Assembly: GCA_964035575.1 (NCBI GenBank) | Contig: OZ037867.1 | Location: 930,001-994,000 of the forward strand | Length of the DNA stretch: 64,000 nt | Source: Rhynchopus sp. YZ270_cl-10 | Taxonomy: Eukaryota; Euglenozoa; Diplonemea; Diplonemida; Diplonemidae | Direction: 5' to 3' | Shown here: piece by piece, positions 1 to 11,813 of the stretch | How the letters are laid out: each line of letters starts with the position of its first letter | How positions within the stretch are numbered: position 1 is the first letter of the stretch | Notes under the pieces: generated by a model | Told to the model about the DNA's origin: nothing | Seen by the model: only the letters and a program-made list of their open reading frames with translations | The model's database searches: none | Position numbers and translations under genes: made by a program

Positions 1-1
1 T

Positions 2-418
2 GGCGAGCTAGCACCGTGTACCGTCTCTGTAGACCAAAACGGAAAGTACCGAAACAGCGCTGCCAACGGGGCGCCCCAAGGAGGCTCAAAGAAGGCGGCA
101 AAACAGTTGTTACCCCCGGTCACAGAGCTGGGGGGAGATGAGGATATGACCGGGGCAGGTCCTCAAGGGGCGGAGCTGACGATCACCCCTGAGACCCCTG
201 GACCGCGTCAGGCAACTGTCTTCTCTTACACACCGCTTGAGGTGCTTGTGTTTCCTGTGGATGCGATAAAAGAGGTGCTAGTGGGGAACCCTCTGCAACG
301 CATGCGTGAATACGCCAAAGGCTACCCAACCAGCGTCGAAATAAAAAACCAGCACTCCATCCAGCACGATTGGCAGACCTTTAAGCTCAACCTTGTGAAG
401 GACATCATTCAGCAGTAG
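2..418 (+). CDS. 3' end of an unknown protein-coding gene (5' part outside window)
   Basis: The reading frame is open from the first bases of the window to a TAG at 416-418, giving 138 residues with no start codon that must be used. The N-terminal part is Gly/Ala/Pro-rich and looks like a disordered linker. The last 65 residues look folded: a hydrophobic stretch (TPLEVLVFPVDAIKEVLV) followed by a charged helical tail ending KLNLVKDIIQQ. A tail of this kind (W..FK..LV.DI) follows cyclic-nucleotide-binding domains in some protist proteins, but no CNB core is visible here, so that is only a suggestion. I do not recognise the gene. It has the same strand as everything else in the window and lies 514 nt upstream of the next gene. 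Confidence 0.5.
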   Translation, partial: GELAPCTVSVDQNGKYRNSAANGAPQGGSKKAAKQLLPPVTELGGDEDMTGAGPQGAELTITPETPGPRQATVFSYTPLEVLVFPVDAIKEVLVGNPLQRMREYAKGYPTSVEIKNQHSIQHDWQTFKLNLVKDIIQQ

Positions 419-932
419 CTGAGGTAGGGTGAGTGAGGGGCAAGGGTTACCTGTACATATTGGGGGGGGTGAAATTGTAGAGTATTACGGAGATCGGGGG
501 ATGAGGTCCAGCTCCTGGTGTCGCGTATTCCTTCATGTCTAGGTCAGAGAGCGCAGATATGTGGTGGTAAGCATCTTGACAATTGCCTTCGCAATTGGAC
601 CCGTCTTCTTCGAGTTATCCCGAGTTGCAGGTACCCTTGGTGGGGGGGAGAGAGGGTGGAGATAGAGATTCTCAAAATAAATATGCGGGAAAATGAACAA
701 AGGCTGTTTACACAGTGCTTTGGAGGGGAGGTGGAGGGGAATTACTTTCCCTTTTCTTTTGTAACGTTTTTGGTTTCTTCCAAAAAAATAGGCCATTTTC
801 CTTTCTCCAAGCCATCAAAGCTCTTCTGGTGTTAACACTGCATTACTTACCTCTTCTCCTTCTTCTTACCCCACCTCAAATCACCCCCAATTATACCTCC
901 TTTTTTTATAGAAAAAGCGACACATCTTTAAA
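419..932. other. intergenic spacer, nothing recognised
   Basis: This 514-nt gap has G-runs (around 463-470 and 643-650) and T/C-rich tracts just before the next ATG (840-910). No ORF with gene-like composition, RNA gene or dispersed repeat was found. The pyrimidine-rich stretch and a TATAG at 907-911 lie directly upstream of the isomerase start, but I cannot assign a promoter. Confidence 0.5.
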
Positions 933-2062
933 ATGACGGAGCCACCAACAAAGAAGCAGAAGCTTTCTGTGGAGGAGCCTGTGCTGTACTCGTACTGGCG
1001 TAGCAGCTGCTCGTGGCGTGTGCGTATTGCGCTTGAGTTGAAGGAGAAGAAGTATGCATACAAGGCGGTTAATTTGCTGAAGGGGGAGCAGGCTAGTGAG
1101 GAGCATGTCAGCAAGAGGAACGTGATGGCGCAGGTGCCTGCGTTTGAGGTGGGTGGTGACATCATTGCGCAGTCGCTTGCAATCCTCGAGTACATTGAGG
1201 AGACAGCAGACGGCCACGCACTCCTCCCCAAGAGCCCTATCCAGCGTGCCAAGGTGCGCGAGATCTGCAACATCATCAGCAGCGGTATCCAGCCCATCCA
1301 GAACCTTGCAGTCATCAAGAAGGTCGCAGCGGACTTCGGCGAAGAGCACAAAATGCCCTGGGGGAAGTACTGGATCGAACAGGGCTTCGTCTCGCTTGAG
1401 AAGGAGCTGGCCAAGTATGTCACCCTCCACCCCCACACACAATGCAAGCATCAGAAGAGACCGCCAAAAAATTTCAAACCGCGATAGTAAAACTATACAC
1501 GAGAAGCATATTTATGCTTTATGCTTTATGCTTTATGCTTTATGCTTTATGCTTTATGCTTTATGCTTTATGCTTTATGCTTTATGCTTTATGCTTTATG
1601 CTTTATGCTTTATGCTTTATGCTTTATGCTTTATGCTTTATGCTTTATGCTTTATGCTTTATGCTTTATGCTTTATGCGTTATGCGTTATGCTTTATGCT
1701 TTATGCTTTATGCTTTATGCTTTATGCTTTATGCTTTATGCTTTATGCTTTATGCTTTATGCTTTATGCTTTATGCTTTATGCTTTATGCTTTATGCTTC
1801 ACTGTCATATCCTGAAGTAGTTGTCTATTTTTTCCCCAACGTTTCTACTTTCATCTTCTCTCTCAGGACTGCGGGTAAGTACTGCTACGGAGACAGCATC
1901 ACCATGGCAGACTGCTGCCTCGTGCCGCAGATCTACAACGCAACGCGTTTCAGTGTCGACCTTGAGAAGTTCCCCACCATCGCGCGCGTAGGAGCTGCAC
2001 TCAACGAGCACCCCGCCGTGAAGAAGGCGAGCCCCGAGGAGATGCCCGACGCACAGAAATAA
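933..2062 (+). CDS. maleylacetoacetate isomerase / zeta-class glutathione S-transferase
   Basis: Two exons, 933-1414 and 1867-2062, encode 225 aa, close to the usual size of about 215. The enzyme isomerises maleylacetoacetate to fumarylacetoacetate in phenylalanine/tyrosine breakdown, using glutathione. Residues about 14-30 carry the zeta-class active-site signature SSCSWRVRIAL. The thioredoxin-like half continues with VPAFEVGGDIIAQSLAILEYIEE, and the helical C-terminal half has IQPIQNLAVIKKV and, across the splice, AKTAGKYCYGDSITMADC. The donor GTATGT at 1415 and the acceptor after CTCTCTCAG at 1866 join AA+G to restore this conserved AKTAGKYC segment, so the intron is well supported. The ATG at 933 is preceded by TTTAAA. 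The 452-nt intron is mostly a heptamer array. No other tyrosine-pathway gene is in the window. Confidence 0.93.
1511..1797 (+). repeat. 41-copy heptanucleotide array (TTTATGC)n inside an intron
   Basis: A pure tandem array of the 7-nt unit TTTATGC fills 287 nt of the isomerase intron. I count 41 units, with only two variant units (GTTATGC, adjacent, near 1679-1692). Because 7 is not a multiple of 3, every forward frame reads the same seven-codon cycle FMLYALC and none contains a stop, so long spurious ORFs appear here. The purity suggests recent expansion by slippage or unequal exchange. Confidence 0.97.
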
Positions 2063-2692
2063 GCGCGAAAAATAAATAATAATGGAATGAGGACGACCTC
2101 CTTCTATATACCTTTGAAAATTCAATTAGCCTTAGGGGCAAACTATCTGTGTGCGGAACCCTGTCTTCAGATTCATACAAGGTCATTGTCGATACAGCAA
2201 AAAAAATAATGTGCTTCAAAACCTGCATGTGACACGCAACGCTTAGCACCCCCAGACACATCCCCAAATCCCATCCCCACCCAACGTTTTTTTTTTGTTT
2301 TTTTGACAACCGGACGTGGTGCGTCTGCTACACTACAAGGGGGTGTGGGGTTGTGCGAAAAACAAGAAAGCAAAACAAAAAAAAACGTTATCCAAAGAAG
2401 AAGAAAAAATAGGTACCCATTTTGGTTTATTCTCACCCCCATAAAAACACAACCAAAAAATACAACCGACAGGGATTTTTTTTCTTTATTTTCCCATTTT
2501 TTTTTTCTTTCTTTTTTTTCCCTCATCCCATCTCAAATTTCTGTCTTAATTCGTAACTTTTCTTCGAGGCGTTCTGTGTCTTTCACGTAACCACCCCCTC
2601 CCCGCACCCCCTTTTTTTCCCTCTATTTTTCACTATTTGCCCTTTTTTCCCCTTTTTCTTTGTCTTTCTCTGTGTATCTTCTGTAACCCACA
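2063..2692. other. intergenic spacer with T-rich tract before the first IQ gene
   Basis: This 630-nt spacer has long T-runs (2287-2304, 2476-2520) and an extended pyrimidine-rich tract (2580-2670) leading to the start codon at 2693. No coding potential, RNA gene or member of the dispersed hairpin families was found. Confidence 0.5.
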
Positions 2693-5600
2693 ATGACGCA
2701 GAGATTCTCTGAGGAATACCCCCAGAGAGGTTGGGACAGTAGGTTCACCTTAGGGCAGATCCCTGAGTACAATGCGTTGAACGATAGGTACTGTAAGTTT
2801 TGGAAGAAGAAGAACGCGAAGGGGCGGCACCGGAATGGTGGTGACTGGCAGTCGCAGACGGTGGGCGGCACCCCGTCGGATGCGCAGGCGTTGTACGACC
2901 AGATGGGGCGCCTGCCCTTCGACAAGCCCATGATGGCGTTCCAAACGAATACCCCACCAACCAACGGCATCCTCGGTGCTGGGATGTCTCCCCTAAGCAC
3001 AGATACGCAGCCCGTGGACCGCATGGCCGCCACGCAGCCCGCAAAGCGCTACAGCCTCGACCACACCCTCGCGACGCTCCCTGCAGAGAATGTGCAGCCA
3101 ACCCGGCCGCCGCCAACCATGACAGCAAACGACCTGCGCCGTCCGCACAGAATGGCGCGTGCATCCCAAGGCAACTCAAGCGCGCCTGTGGAGAGCACGC
3201 CCCTCGCAGCAGCGTCGGTGAACCAGCAGACGGCAGTGCCGCAGGCGCCGCAGGGCAACATGAACATGATAGACTCGCATGAGATGCTGGAGCGGCGTGG
3301 GCAGCAGCTTGCGATTGAGAAGGCGATTGAGGTGCGTGAGGGCTTCCTGTACCTGCTGCAGGAGCTGGTGGAGCGCACGCAGGGGCAGGCAGGGCTGGAC
3401 CGGGAGCAGGTGCTGAAGGAGATGACTGGGATTCTGTCGTCGCTGCGGAACTCGACACTGGACTGTGTGGAGGTGATTGGCGGCTGGGAGGCACAGACAG
3501 GGAGTGCGTACCTGTGGAAGGGTGTGGGGTACCTGTCGAAGCTGCAGACAGACCTGCACTTCTTTGCCAGCAGCCGTGCGGCACAGTTGCTCGACTACTC
3601 TGTGATTGGGAACCCTCTGCTGGTGCGGTCGGATGTGTCGCGCAAGGGGCAGGGTGGGATGCTGCCGCCTGTGTCGGGGAAGGGGAAGGAACACATGCTG
3701 AAGAACGACCCGCTTGGTGAGCGCATGGCACACGCAGAGAAGCTGCTGAAGAAGGCTGCGGCAGACGTGTCGGACGAGGTGGAGGAGGAGGGCTACCTTG
3801 CGATTCTGGAGGAGGACGACGTGCGGGACCCTGACGACGAGGGTGAGGTGCCTGAGGAGGACTGGCTTGCGCGCACCGAGGACAGGACGAAGGAGGTTGA
3901 GCACAAGGCTGCACTCGACATCCAACGTGCGTACCGTGGCTTCCGTGACCGCAGACGTGCCAAGTACCTGAAACGCCAGCGCCTTGCAGCCATACGCCTG
4001 CAGAAGTTCGCACGCGTCGTGCGTGCCAAGAAGGAGGCGTGGAAGATGCGCCAACGCAGGCTTGCTGCCATTCAGCTGCAGTCCTTCCAACGCGGCATCC
4101 TTGACAGGGAACGGGTCCAACAGCTCCGCCTCGAGAAGTACGCTGCTACGGCTGTACAGCGCACTTTCCGTGGACATATGGGGCGCAAGGTTGCTGCACG
4201 CAAGCGCATGAAGCGTGACTCCGCCACCATTGTACAGCAGACTTGGCGTGGATACTTCACACGCCAGCGCCTTATTGTCGACCGGAGAACACGGCAGAAC
4301 TGGGCATCTGTTTTGATCCAGACTGTATGGCGTGGGTACTCTGTGCGGTCTGACTCGCGCTACAGCAGGAAGAAACTTGTTGCGGTCATCACCCTGCAGG
4401 CATGGGGACGTGGCATTAATGCACGGGCCTGCGCTTCGCAGCACCGCAAGCTGCACAACGCTGCAGTCAAGATTCAGGCGTGGCTGCGTGGATGCCATGA
4501 CCGCAAGCAGGTTGAGGCACTCAACACACGCCGTTCACGCGAACGCTCTGGCGAGATCTTCGACATCATCGACTCTTCCGCAAGCAAGATCCAGAGCGGC
4601 TGGCGTGGCCACAACGCACGCAAGGAGTACGCACGACGCCTCTCTGAACAGCACAACAACATCTCTGCCGAGGTCCTCGAAGCACAACGCCAGGCCGTAC
4701 GCGACGAAGTCGAGGCACAGGTCGTCTCCAAAGACACACGCGACACAGCAGCACTCCGCATCCAATGCATGGTACGCTGTAAGTTCGCACGCAGCCGCAC
4801 CGCAGCCGTCCGCGGTCTCCATGCCACCGCAACCAAGATACAGAAGGTCGTCCGCGGCCGCAACGGTCGTATCCTTGCTGCAAAGCGACGGGCTGAGGTA
4901 GGACCACGTACCACAGTACAGGAGCAGCGCGCCAGGCAGCTTGCGGAGGTGGATTTGATGGCTGCGCTGAGGGAGAAGGAGGCGGAGGCGGAGGCAGAGG
5001 CAGAGCTCGAACGCACCAACGACACCACACCCACGATACCGCCTCCCGCACCTGTGCACAGCAACACTGCCCAGGAACCCTCACCCATGCAGATGTCCCT
5101 GACCCTCCCCACCGGGCACCTCTCCAACGCCATCGACGAAGAGGTGATGCGCTGCGAGTCTATGTTCGCTATATCTGAAGACGATGCAACGCCAAACGAC
5201 CTCGAGGCTGTCTCTGTATCCGCGACAGCCCCTCTTGGCGTGGAGGAGACGAACCACGACACGCAGGTCACCAACGACGACTCCTCACAGTCTCTCCTTG
5301 CGGACGCACCGAACGCAGTGTGCTCGCACCTCAGACTGCTTTCCACCATTGAGGAGCCCGAGGGTGGTGTGGTTTCTGCCCCGGTTGTTCCAGAGCAAGC
5401 TGTTCCAGAGCAAGCTGCTGTACCTGTTGTGCCTGTTGTGAAGGTTGTGGCAGATCCGGTAGTGTCCAAAGAGATGGAAATGCCAGAGATCGTTCTTCCA
5501 GACCCCTCGCCAATTCAGCGTACCTGGAAATGCTCTGTCGCGCGGAACAGAAGAAGGGAGCTTGCAGAGGCGCAGAAGACCTTGTTCCGGAACAACATTG

Positions 5601-8600
5601 TTGTGTCGAGGCGGCAGGAGAAGGAGAGGGCGGGGAAGATATTGTTCTGTTTTAGTCGATTGGTGCGGACGAAGTCGCGGATGGCTGAGGTGTGCCATGT
5701 GAGCAACATCAAACGTCTCAATGTTGAGGCTGTTGCTCGATCCCAGGAGCGTGCCGTTGCAACGCAGATCCTGCAAAGCTGGTTCCGTGGACATGCAAGC
5801 AGAACACACACCGCCAGACTCCGCCAGCACAGAGCCACCCACACGGCACCTCTCCACCAAGCCGCCCTTTACCAGGAACACACCCACGCCACGCACACCC
5901 TCCAACGCATTGGGCGTGCCTTCGCAGCGCGGGCCTACCTCACCGCCCATCCACCCCTCCGGGTCAGGTTCAGCGAGCGCATCTTCGTCAGCTTTCCGTC
6001 ACCGATGCGGCCCTCTACCTTTGCCGTTCCAATTCAATGTGCGTGGAGGGCACATGCCGCAAGAGATCTGAAGAAGGTCAGGGTGCGGGCCAGAGAGGAG
6101 TCTACCAGAGCATGTTGCGAGGCGGCGCAGGCGCAAGAGCGTGAGCACGCGAAGGGGATCCTCATGCGTCTGCACACTCGGGCAAAGGAACGGCGCCACG
6201 TTGCAGAGCTTCGCGCCGCACGCAACGCGCTGGCAGAGGCAGAGAGAGCGCACTCTGCTGCCCTCGAGACCACCCATGCGGTGGACACGCTTCAACGTAT
6301 CGGTCGTGCTGCGCTGATCCGCGAAACTTTTCCCGGGGCCGAAACGGCACTTCGCCTCCTGGTCGACATCAGCGACAGGGACTGTCCACATGTCGTCTTC
6401 CTCCAAGAGGTTGAAAATGAAATAGTTCACGAAAATGAAGAAAAAGAAGAAGAAAAAGACGTTGCCGCAAACGAGGTGCGGAACTTTGAGAACAGCGAAC
6501 CCCCTACAGAAGCGCAGGAGACTGCATCTCATGATCCGATACCTGCAGAACCGACGGAACAGACGGAACCGACAGTCGAGGAGGCCGACCCTGTCCCTGC
6601 AGAAGCAGAGCTTCCTGTGGACGTTGCTGCCAAGGATAAGACAGAGGACGTAGAGGGTGCGGAAGACGTGGAATACTCGCTCAGTGCCTTGCAGTGTCTC
6701 CTCGCTGGGCAGGCCTCGGGTGATGCGGAGGGCGGTCTTGACTGTCTTGGTGTGCTGCAGAGTGTAGATGGTGTTGCGAAGGACAAGACAGAGGACGTAG
6801 AGGGTGCGCAAGACGTGAATGAGAGTGCAAAAGAGGAAGACCTGCTCGGTGCCTTGCAGTGTCTCTTCGCTGCGCAGGCCTCGGGTGGTGCGGGCGGTCT
6901 CGACTGTCTTGATGTGCTGCAGCATACTGTAGAGGAGGTGCCTGTCCCAGCTGAGCCCTTCGTGCTCGCAAAGAACGTAGTACGCCCGCCGACAGCACCG
7001 CCAGGCACCACGCCATTGGATCTGGAGGACCTCGGGGACATTGCAGAGGTGATGTCCTGTGCCTTCATGAGCGATGCTGGTGAGGAGATGCCCTCGCCGA
7101 TTCTCGCAGTAAGCTCGCCGTCGCAAGTGTTCCGTCAGAAGCATTCTCCGGCAGATGTGAATATGGATAAGTTGGAGGATATGGTAGAGGCACGCACCAA
7201 AGAGAAGATGCGTGACATGGAGAGGATGATGGCGGCGATGCAGGCGCGGATAGACGCGATGGAGGCGAGGGAGCGTGAGGGTGTGTCGCATGGTGCACCG
7301 TCGCCTGTGCTCACGGAGCCGCAGGAGCCGCTGAGTGTGTGTGAGGAGGAGGAGGGGGCTGTCGATGACAGCGTGCGTCTCGCAGCAGAGGCGGACACAG
7401 CGCGTATCCTCTCGGAGCAGCGCAGGCTTGAGGAGCGTGCCGCTGCCGCTGCCGTGCACCAGGAGAAGATCTCGCGTGCAAGTGCCGCCGCAGAAGACAG
7501 CGCCGCAACAACAATTCAATGCAAATACCGCCAACTCCAAGCCCAAGCTGCAATGGCAAGGAGGCGAGAGGAGGTGCGTGCCGAGGAGCTGGCGGAGTTG
7601 CGGGCGGAGGAGGAGGTGTGTGAGGAGAGTGCTGCGGTTGCGATACAGCGGGTGTGGATTGTCAAAGCCGAGCGGCTGGCCGCTACACGCATCCGCGCAG
7701 TCACACGCATCCAGGCGCTTCTTCGGGGACGACGTGGGCGTGCCGAGGCAAAGAAGCGTCGGGTCAAATTCATTGGCGAGGACAAGACACCGCCGGTGTC
7801 ACCCCAACAGCCACAGGAGACACCCACACCTGAGGAAGAGGAGGCACCCCAGACACCTCCTGCAACACAACACGAGCCAGACATCGAGACACCCGCCGCG
7901 TGCACAATCCAACGAGGCGTGAAGTGCCACCAGGCACGCAAGGAGGCAGAGGAGCGACGCTCCTCACGCGACCAGGAGCTTCTCGTGCACAGCAACGCCC
8001 TGGTGCGCAGCCGCTCTGCCATGACGATACAACGCTGCTGGCGGTGCTACAATGCACGCTTCGAGGCGAACTGGAGGCGTGGGCGTTTGAGGGAGAACCT
8101 TGTGGTCGAGATGCAGCACAACTCCGCAGTGTCGATCCAATGCCAGTGGCGTTCGCGTGAAGCCCGCAACCTCTGCAAGGAGAAGCGCAGTGTTGCGGTG
8201 TCCAAGAAGCAGGAGGACCTCGCCCTGGAGCGTGCCCGCGAGCATGCAGAGGAGAGCGCTGCAGACAAAAACCGGCTCACCGAAAAGGAAAAGGAGGAAG
8301 AGGAACGCCTGCACCGTGCAGCCGCCGTTGTGCAGCGGTGCTACCTCTGCTACAATGCACGCTTCATGCTGAAGTGGAAGAAGGAGGAGCGTCTGCAGGC
8401 ACACCGACACCTCCGTACAGGAGAAGAGAACGACATGGACTGCATAGCAGTAACACGCATCCAATGTCTGTATCGTGGATGGAAGGCACGCAAGGTGCAT
8501 CGTGAACGTGCCATCTCACATGCTCTCGCAAAGACGGCGCGCTCAGGCGAAGAAGAACGTCTTGAAATCGCCGCCACAAAGATCCAATGCGCGTACCGCT

Positions 8601-10323
8601 GCTTCAACGCACGCTTTGAGGCTGCGTGGAGGCGGGAACGGCGTGCGGCGCTTGGCTTGGCACACGATGTACGCAAGATGCAGGCAGAGAAGGAAGTGCA
8701 GGCACGCCGTGCACACGCCGAGTCAGAGCGGGCGCGACACCAGCAACGCGAGGGTGCGGCGCTGGTGGTGCAGTGTGCGTGGCGTGGGTACAACGCACGC
8801 TTCCAGAAGACCTGGATGCAAGAGAAGAAGACCAGGGCAGCAAGGGAGGCACAGGAGGCGGTTGAACGGCAGAAGGCGGCGTGCGTGCTTCAGGTATGTC
8901 CCATAGTCCCCCATATTCTGCACAGAACACTATTCTCAAACAAATACAACACAGCGCGGCACCCGTCGCTTCCAAGCAAAGTCGGAAAGAGACCGCAGAC
9001 AAGACCACCGCACACTCGCCCGTGCACACAGCCTCAAACGTGCCGAAGAGGAGCGTGCACTCCTGCTCCACGCCGCCTCCGTCATCATCCAATGTCTCTT
9101 CCGCTGTGCGCAGGCCAAAGCCAAGAGCCAAGCCATGCGCGAGGTATGCCATGTCCACCATGTCATTGTATTGTCATTGTCGTTTCCTGCAGAGGCGTGA
9201 CGCAAAGCTCCGCAGCCTGCTCGTGCCAGAGCAGCAGTGCCGTGCCGCCATCAAGATACAGTGCATGTACCGCTGCCGTATTGCACGCTTTGAGCTTGAG
9301 TACCGTCGTCTCGTGGAGGTATGTAGGGTGTTGGGGGTGTGGGGAAAAAAACTTCCTTCTGCAGATTAATGACCTAGAAGAAGAGAAGAGGAACGAAATG
9401 AACTCGAAGGCTGTGGCAATCCAATCGCAATACCGTGGCCGTCTCTCACGCAAAGACGTGCAGAAGAAGAAGCAGCAGAAGCAGGAAAAGCAGGAGGGCG
9501 GTGCTGCGACGAAGATCCAAAGCAACTGGCGTGGGAAGAACGCACGCGACGAGGTGGCGAAGAAGAAGGCGGACATTGCGGCTGCTGAGGCACAGGCAGC
9601 AGAGGCACAGGAACGTGAGGAGAACGGTGCAGCATCGAAGATCCAAGGTGAGTGGCGGGGCCGGAAGCAGCGCCAGGAGGAGGAGAGGCAGCGCCTTGAG
9701 GCTGAAGAGGCTGCGCTGCAGGCACGCCGCACTGCGAAGGAGGAGGAAGAGGCGAGTGTACGCATCCAATCGCAGTGGCGTGGACACCAGACACGGAAGG
9801 AGCAGAGCGCGTCGTTTGCGCGCAAGCAGCAGGACCTGCTTGAGGAGGAGACAAAGGCCGCCACACGCATCCAATCGCAGTGGCGTGGACACAAGGTCCG
9901 CGACACGACTGCCTCGCGTGCATCTGAGACGTCCGACTCCGCCGCCCTTGCACAGGAACGTGAATATGAACTGCGCTTGCAAGACGAATCGGCCACCAGC
10001 ATCCAATCACAGTGGCGCGGCAGACAGGTATCTCATCCTACCCCCTACCTACCCACCTACCCAACCCACCACAGGCACGCGAGCAGACGAAACAGAAGAA
10101 GCTCGCTAGCAAGCCTACCAAGGAAGAGGAGGCGCTGATCCTGCAGGAAATGGAGAAGGACGAGGAAGAGGCACGCACCCTTGCGGCGACCCGCATCCAG
10201 GCAGCCTTCCGTGGCTTCCTTGCGCGCAACCGTGTCGTGGAGATGCAGTACGAGCTGCAAATGCGCGACACTGCCAACACCGGTAGCGCCGTGTCGGACA
10301 AGACGCCAACCAGCCTCCCGTAG
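2693..10323 (+). CDS. giant IQ-motif repeat protein, paralogue 1
   Basis: Five exons (2693-8893, 8955-9143, 9193-9318, 9365-10027, 10075-10323), all joined in phase 0, encode about 2475 aa. The introns are 61, 49, 46 and 47 nt, start GTATGT, GTATGC or GTATCT, and end CAG. Residues 1-100 begin with RGWDSRFTLGQIPEYNAL. Residues about 200-310 form a conserved helical block (IEVREGFLYLLQELVERTQ). From about residue 405 onward I count roughly 35 IQ or IQ-like motifs, for example AALDIQRAYRGFRDRRR and AATRIQSQWRGHKVRD, in several batches separated by acidic, low-complexity linkers and a coiled coil. IQ motifs bind calmodulin or centrin-like EF-hand proteins, so a cytoskeletal scaffold is likely, but I recognise no ASPM, myosin or other named family. 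Splicing at the second exon restores an IQ motif (SVIIQCLFRCAQAKAK), which supports the model. Its tandem paralogue starts 3 kb downstream. Confidence 0.85.
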
Positions 10324-11150
10324 CCTCCTTGCCTAGTTCACAACAGTCTCACGTATTGTATGTGTGATAACGAATAACAGTGATTCTGAATCCTCTTTTT
10401 AGTTGCTGATAGAAGGGTTCTGACATCTCCTAAGGTTTTGCTGCTTTTATTTTGCTCTCTTTTGGATTGTGCGAAGAAAAAGCATCGCAGCTGCTATCCC
10501 GTGAAGTCTAAAATCAAAGCAAAAAATTTAGTTGCTAGAGAACACAATGCGGCAGTGATTTTACTATTATTTCTATTTGTGTAAAAAAAACACCACTTTT
10601 ATTGTCATCAGCGCCCCCGCAAGGGGATGTGAGGTGATGGTGTCAGTGTGCGTGGATATTGTGACCTTTTTTGTTGTTGTTGCCTTTCATGTGTTTGCTT
10701 ATTAACCATTTTCTTTTGTTAACAGCATTGGGAGAGTGTTGTTCTCTCTGTTTTCTATTGTTGTTGTTGTTGTTGTTGTTGTTGTTTTTCCTCCTTAACG
10801 TGTGTGCAGAGACGCATGCACATTGTTTTCCTTACTCCTTCTCATTGCTATTGAATTTAAACTGGTGTTCATCGGAAGAATTCCCGGTACCTTTTCCGTC
10901 TGGTTCCGACCACACTATAAACTATTGTTGTTTCTTCTTCTGCGTAGCATTCCTCCGTGAGGGGGGTGTTTTTGTTGTCTCCTGGTGGCATTCCCAGACA
11001 CAGCTGTTTTGCGCTTTTGTTTGGTTTTTTTATTAAGTTGAAAACTGATATGTGCCCGGGAGGTCATATGTCATTTTCAAATATTCTTCCCCAATTTCTA
11101 GGAGCGCCTTTTCAGCGTTCCCTCCCCGCCTCCTTTTTTTTTTTTCAGTT

Positions 11151-11222
11151 GTGCTTTCATCCAGCTGGCATCGTCCGTGGGTCAGCATAAATTCCTGCAT
11201 CAATAACTTCACTTTTTTTTTT
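11151..11222 (+). repeat. family C dispersed element
   Basis: The element contains GCTTTCATCCAGCTGGCATC, then a variable stretch, then CTGCATCAATAACTTCAC followed by a long T-run. Other copies are at 12032-12118, 22318-22391 and 28350-28424, with a partial one at 28160-28185. All are in + orientation. Confidence 0.75.
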
Positions 11223-11477
11223 TCATTGTCTCCGCCGGTTTGGTAATATATTTGCACTTCTCTCTTTCTCTCTCTTTTCTTTCCCCTGTGGGTTCAAACA
11301 TCTTATATCAAGACCTGTGCGCTATCAATCGTGTATAGGTTCATCCTTTACCAACTTTTTCTTCACTACAGAGATTGTGTGCACCAGGAGGTATGCACCT
11401 TTTCTCAGCCTTTTATTTGAGTTTATTTTACTAAACATGAGGCTAAGATCCATCTAGGCGAAAATTTCTCTTTTTTT

Positions 11478-11506
11478 ACTCCGGGGTTCGATAACCCCCA
11501 CGGAGT
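11478..11506 (+). repeat. family B hairpin element, copy 1
   Basis: Outer stem ACTCCG/CGGAGT encloses an inner stem GGGTT/AACCC with loop CGAT. It is followed by TATCGGTGCCTG, a GAGGTG box and CTTCACG. A degenerate family A copy (about 11429-11455) lies just upstream. It resembles a tRNA T-arm but has no other tRNA parts. Confidence 0.75.
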
Positions 11507-11784
11507 ATCGGTGCCTGCGGTCCCAGAGGTGCACAATCAACTTCACGTTTATATTTTATTTTGTATTCTATCTGGTTTGTGCCCCCCTTAACACAGAACG
11601 CTCGTTCTGACCCCATCCCTTGGTAGACCCCCGATTTAATCCTCATATCAACGATTTTCACCTTTTTTCTGTGGTGTTGTATGTATGAGAGATCCAGAGT
11701 TTTGAACTGTTATCTTCTATTTGTTAGGTATCCAAAAGGTAAGGTCCATTGATGTGTAGCGTGTTCCACCACGGTAACGATTCA

Positions 11785-11813
11785 AGATGTGTACGAGAGT
11801 GGCACATTCATCT
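11785..11813 (+). repeat. family A hairpin element, copy 1
   Basis: Outer stem AGATG/CATCT encloses an inner TGT/ACA pairing and a loop containing GAGAG. The hairpin is followed by a T-rich tract. Compared with the commonest form both stems differ but stay paired. Confidence 0.7.

Noticed and set aside
1442-2062. A 206-codon frame through the heptamer array into exon 2 of the isomerase
   Set aside because: It is intron sequence; splicing at 1414/1867 restores the conserved AKTAGKYC region, and the heptamer has no stop in any frame.
8894-9364. Coding read-through of the short introns of IQ paralogue 1
   Set aside because: The unspliced frame loses the IQ motifs, whereas splicing gives SVIIQCLFRCAQ and matches exon lengths in paralogue 2.
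10671-11036. Open frame rich in Leu/Phe between the IQ genes
   Set aside because: It is the translation of TTG and T runs with no conserved motif; likewise frames at 22052-22435 and 27484-27852.
11478-11506. Possible tRNA gene because of the T-arm-like GGGGTTCGATAACCCC
   Set aside because: No D-arm, anticodon arm or 73-nt cloverleaf can be built, and the outer stem pairs immediately around it; it belongs to repeat family B.
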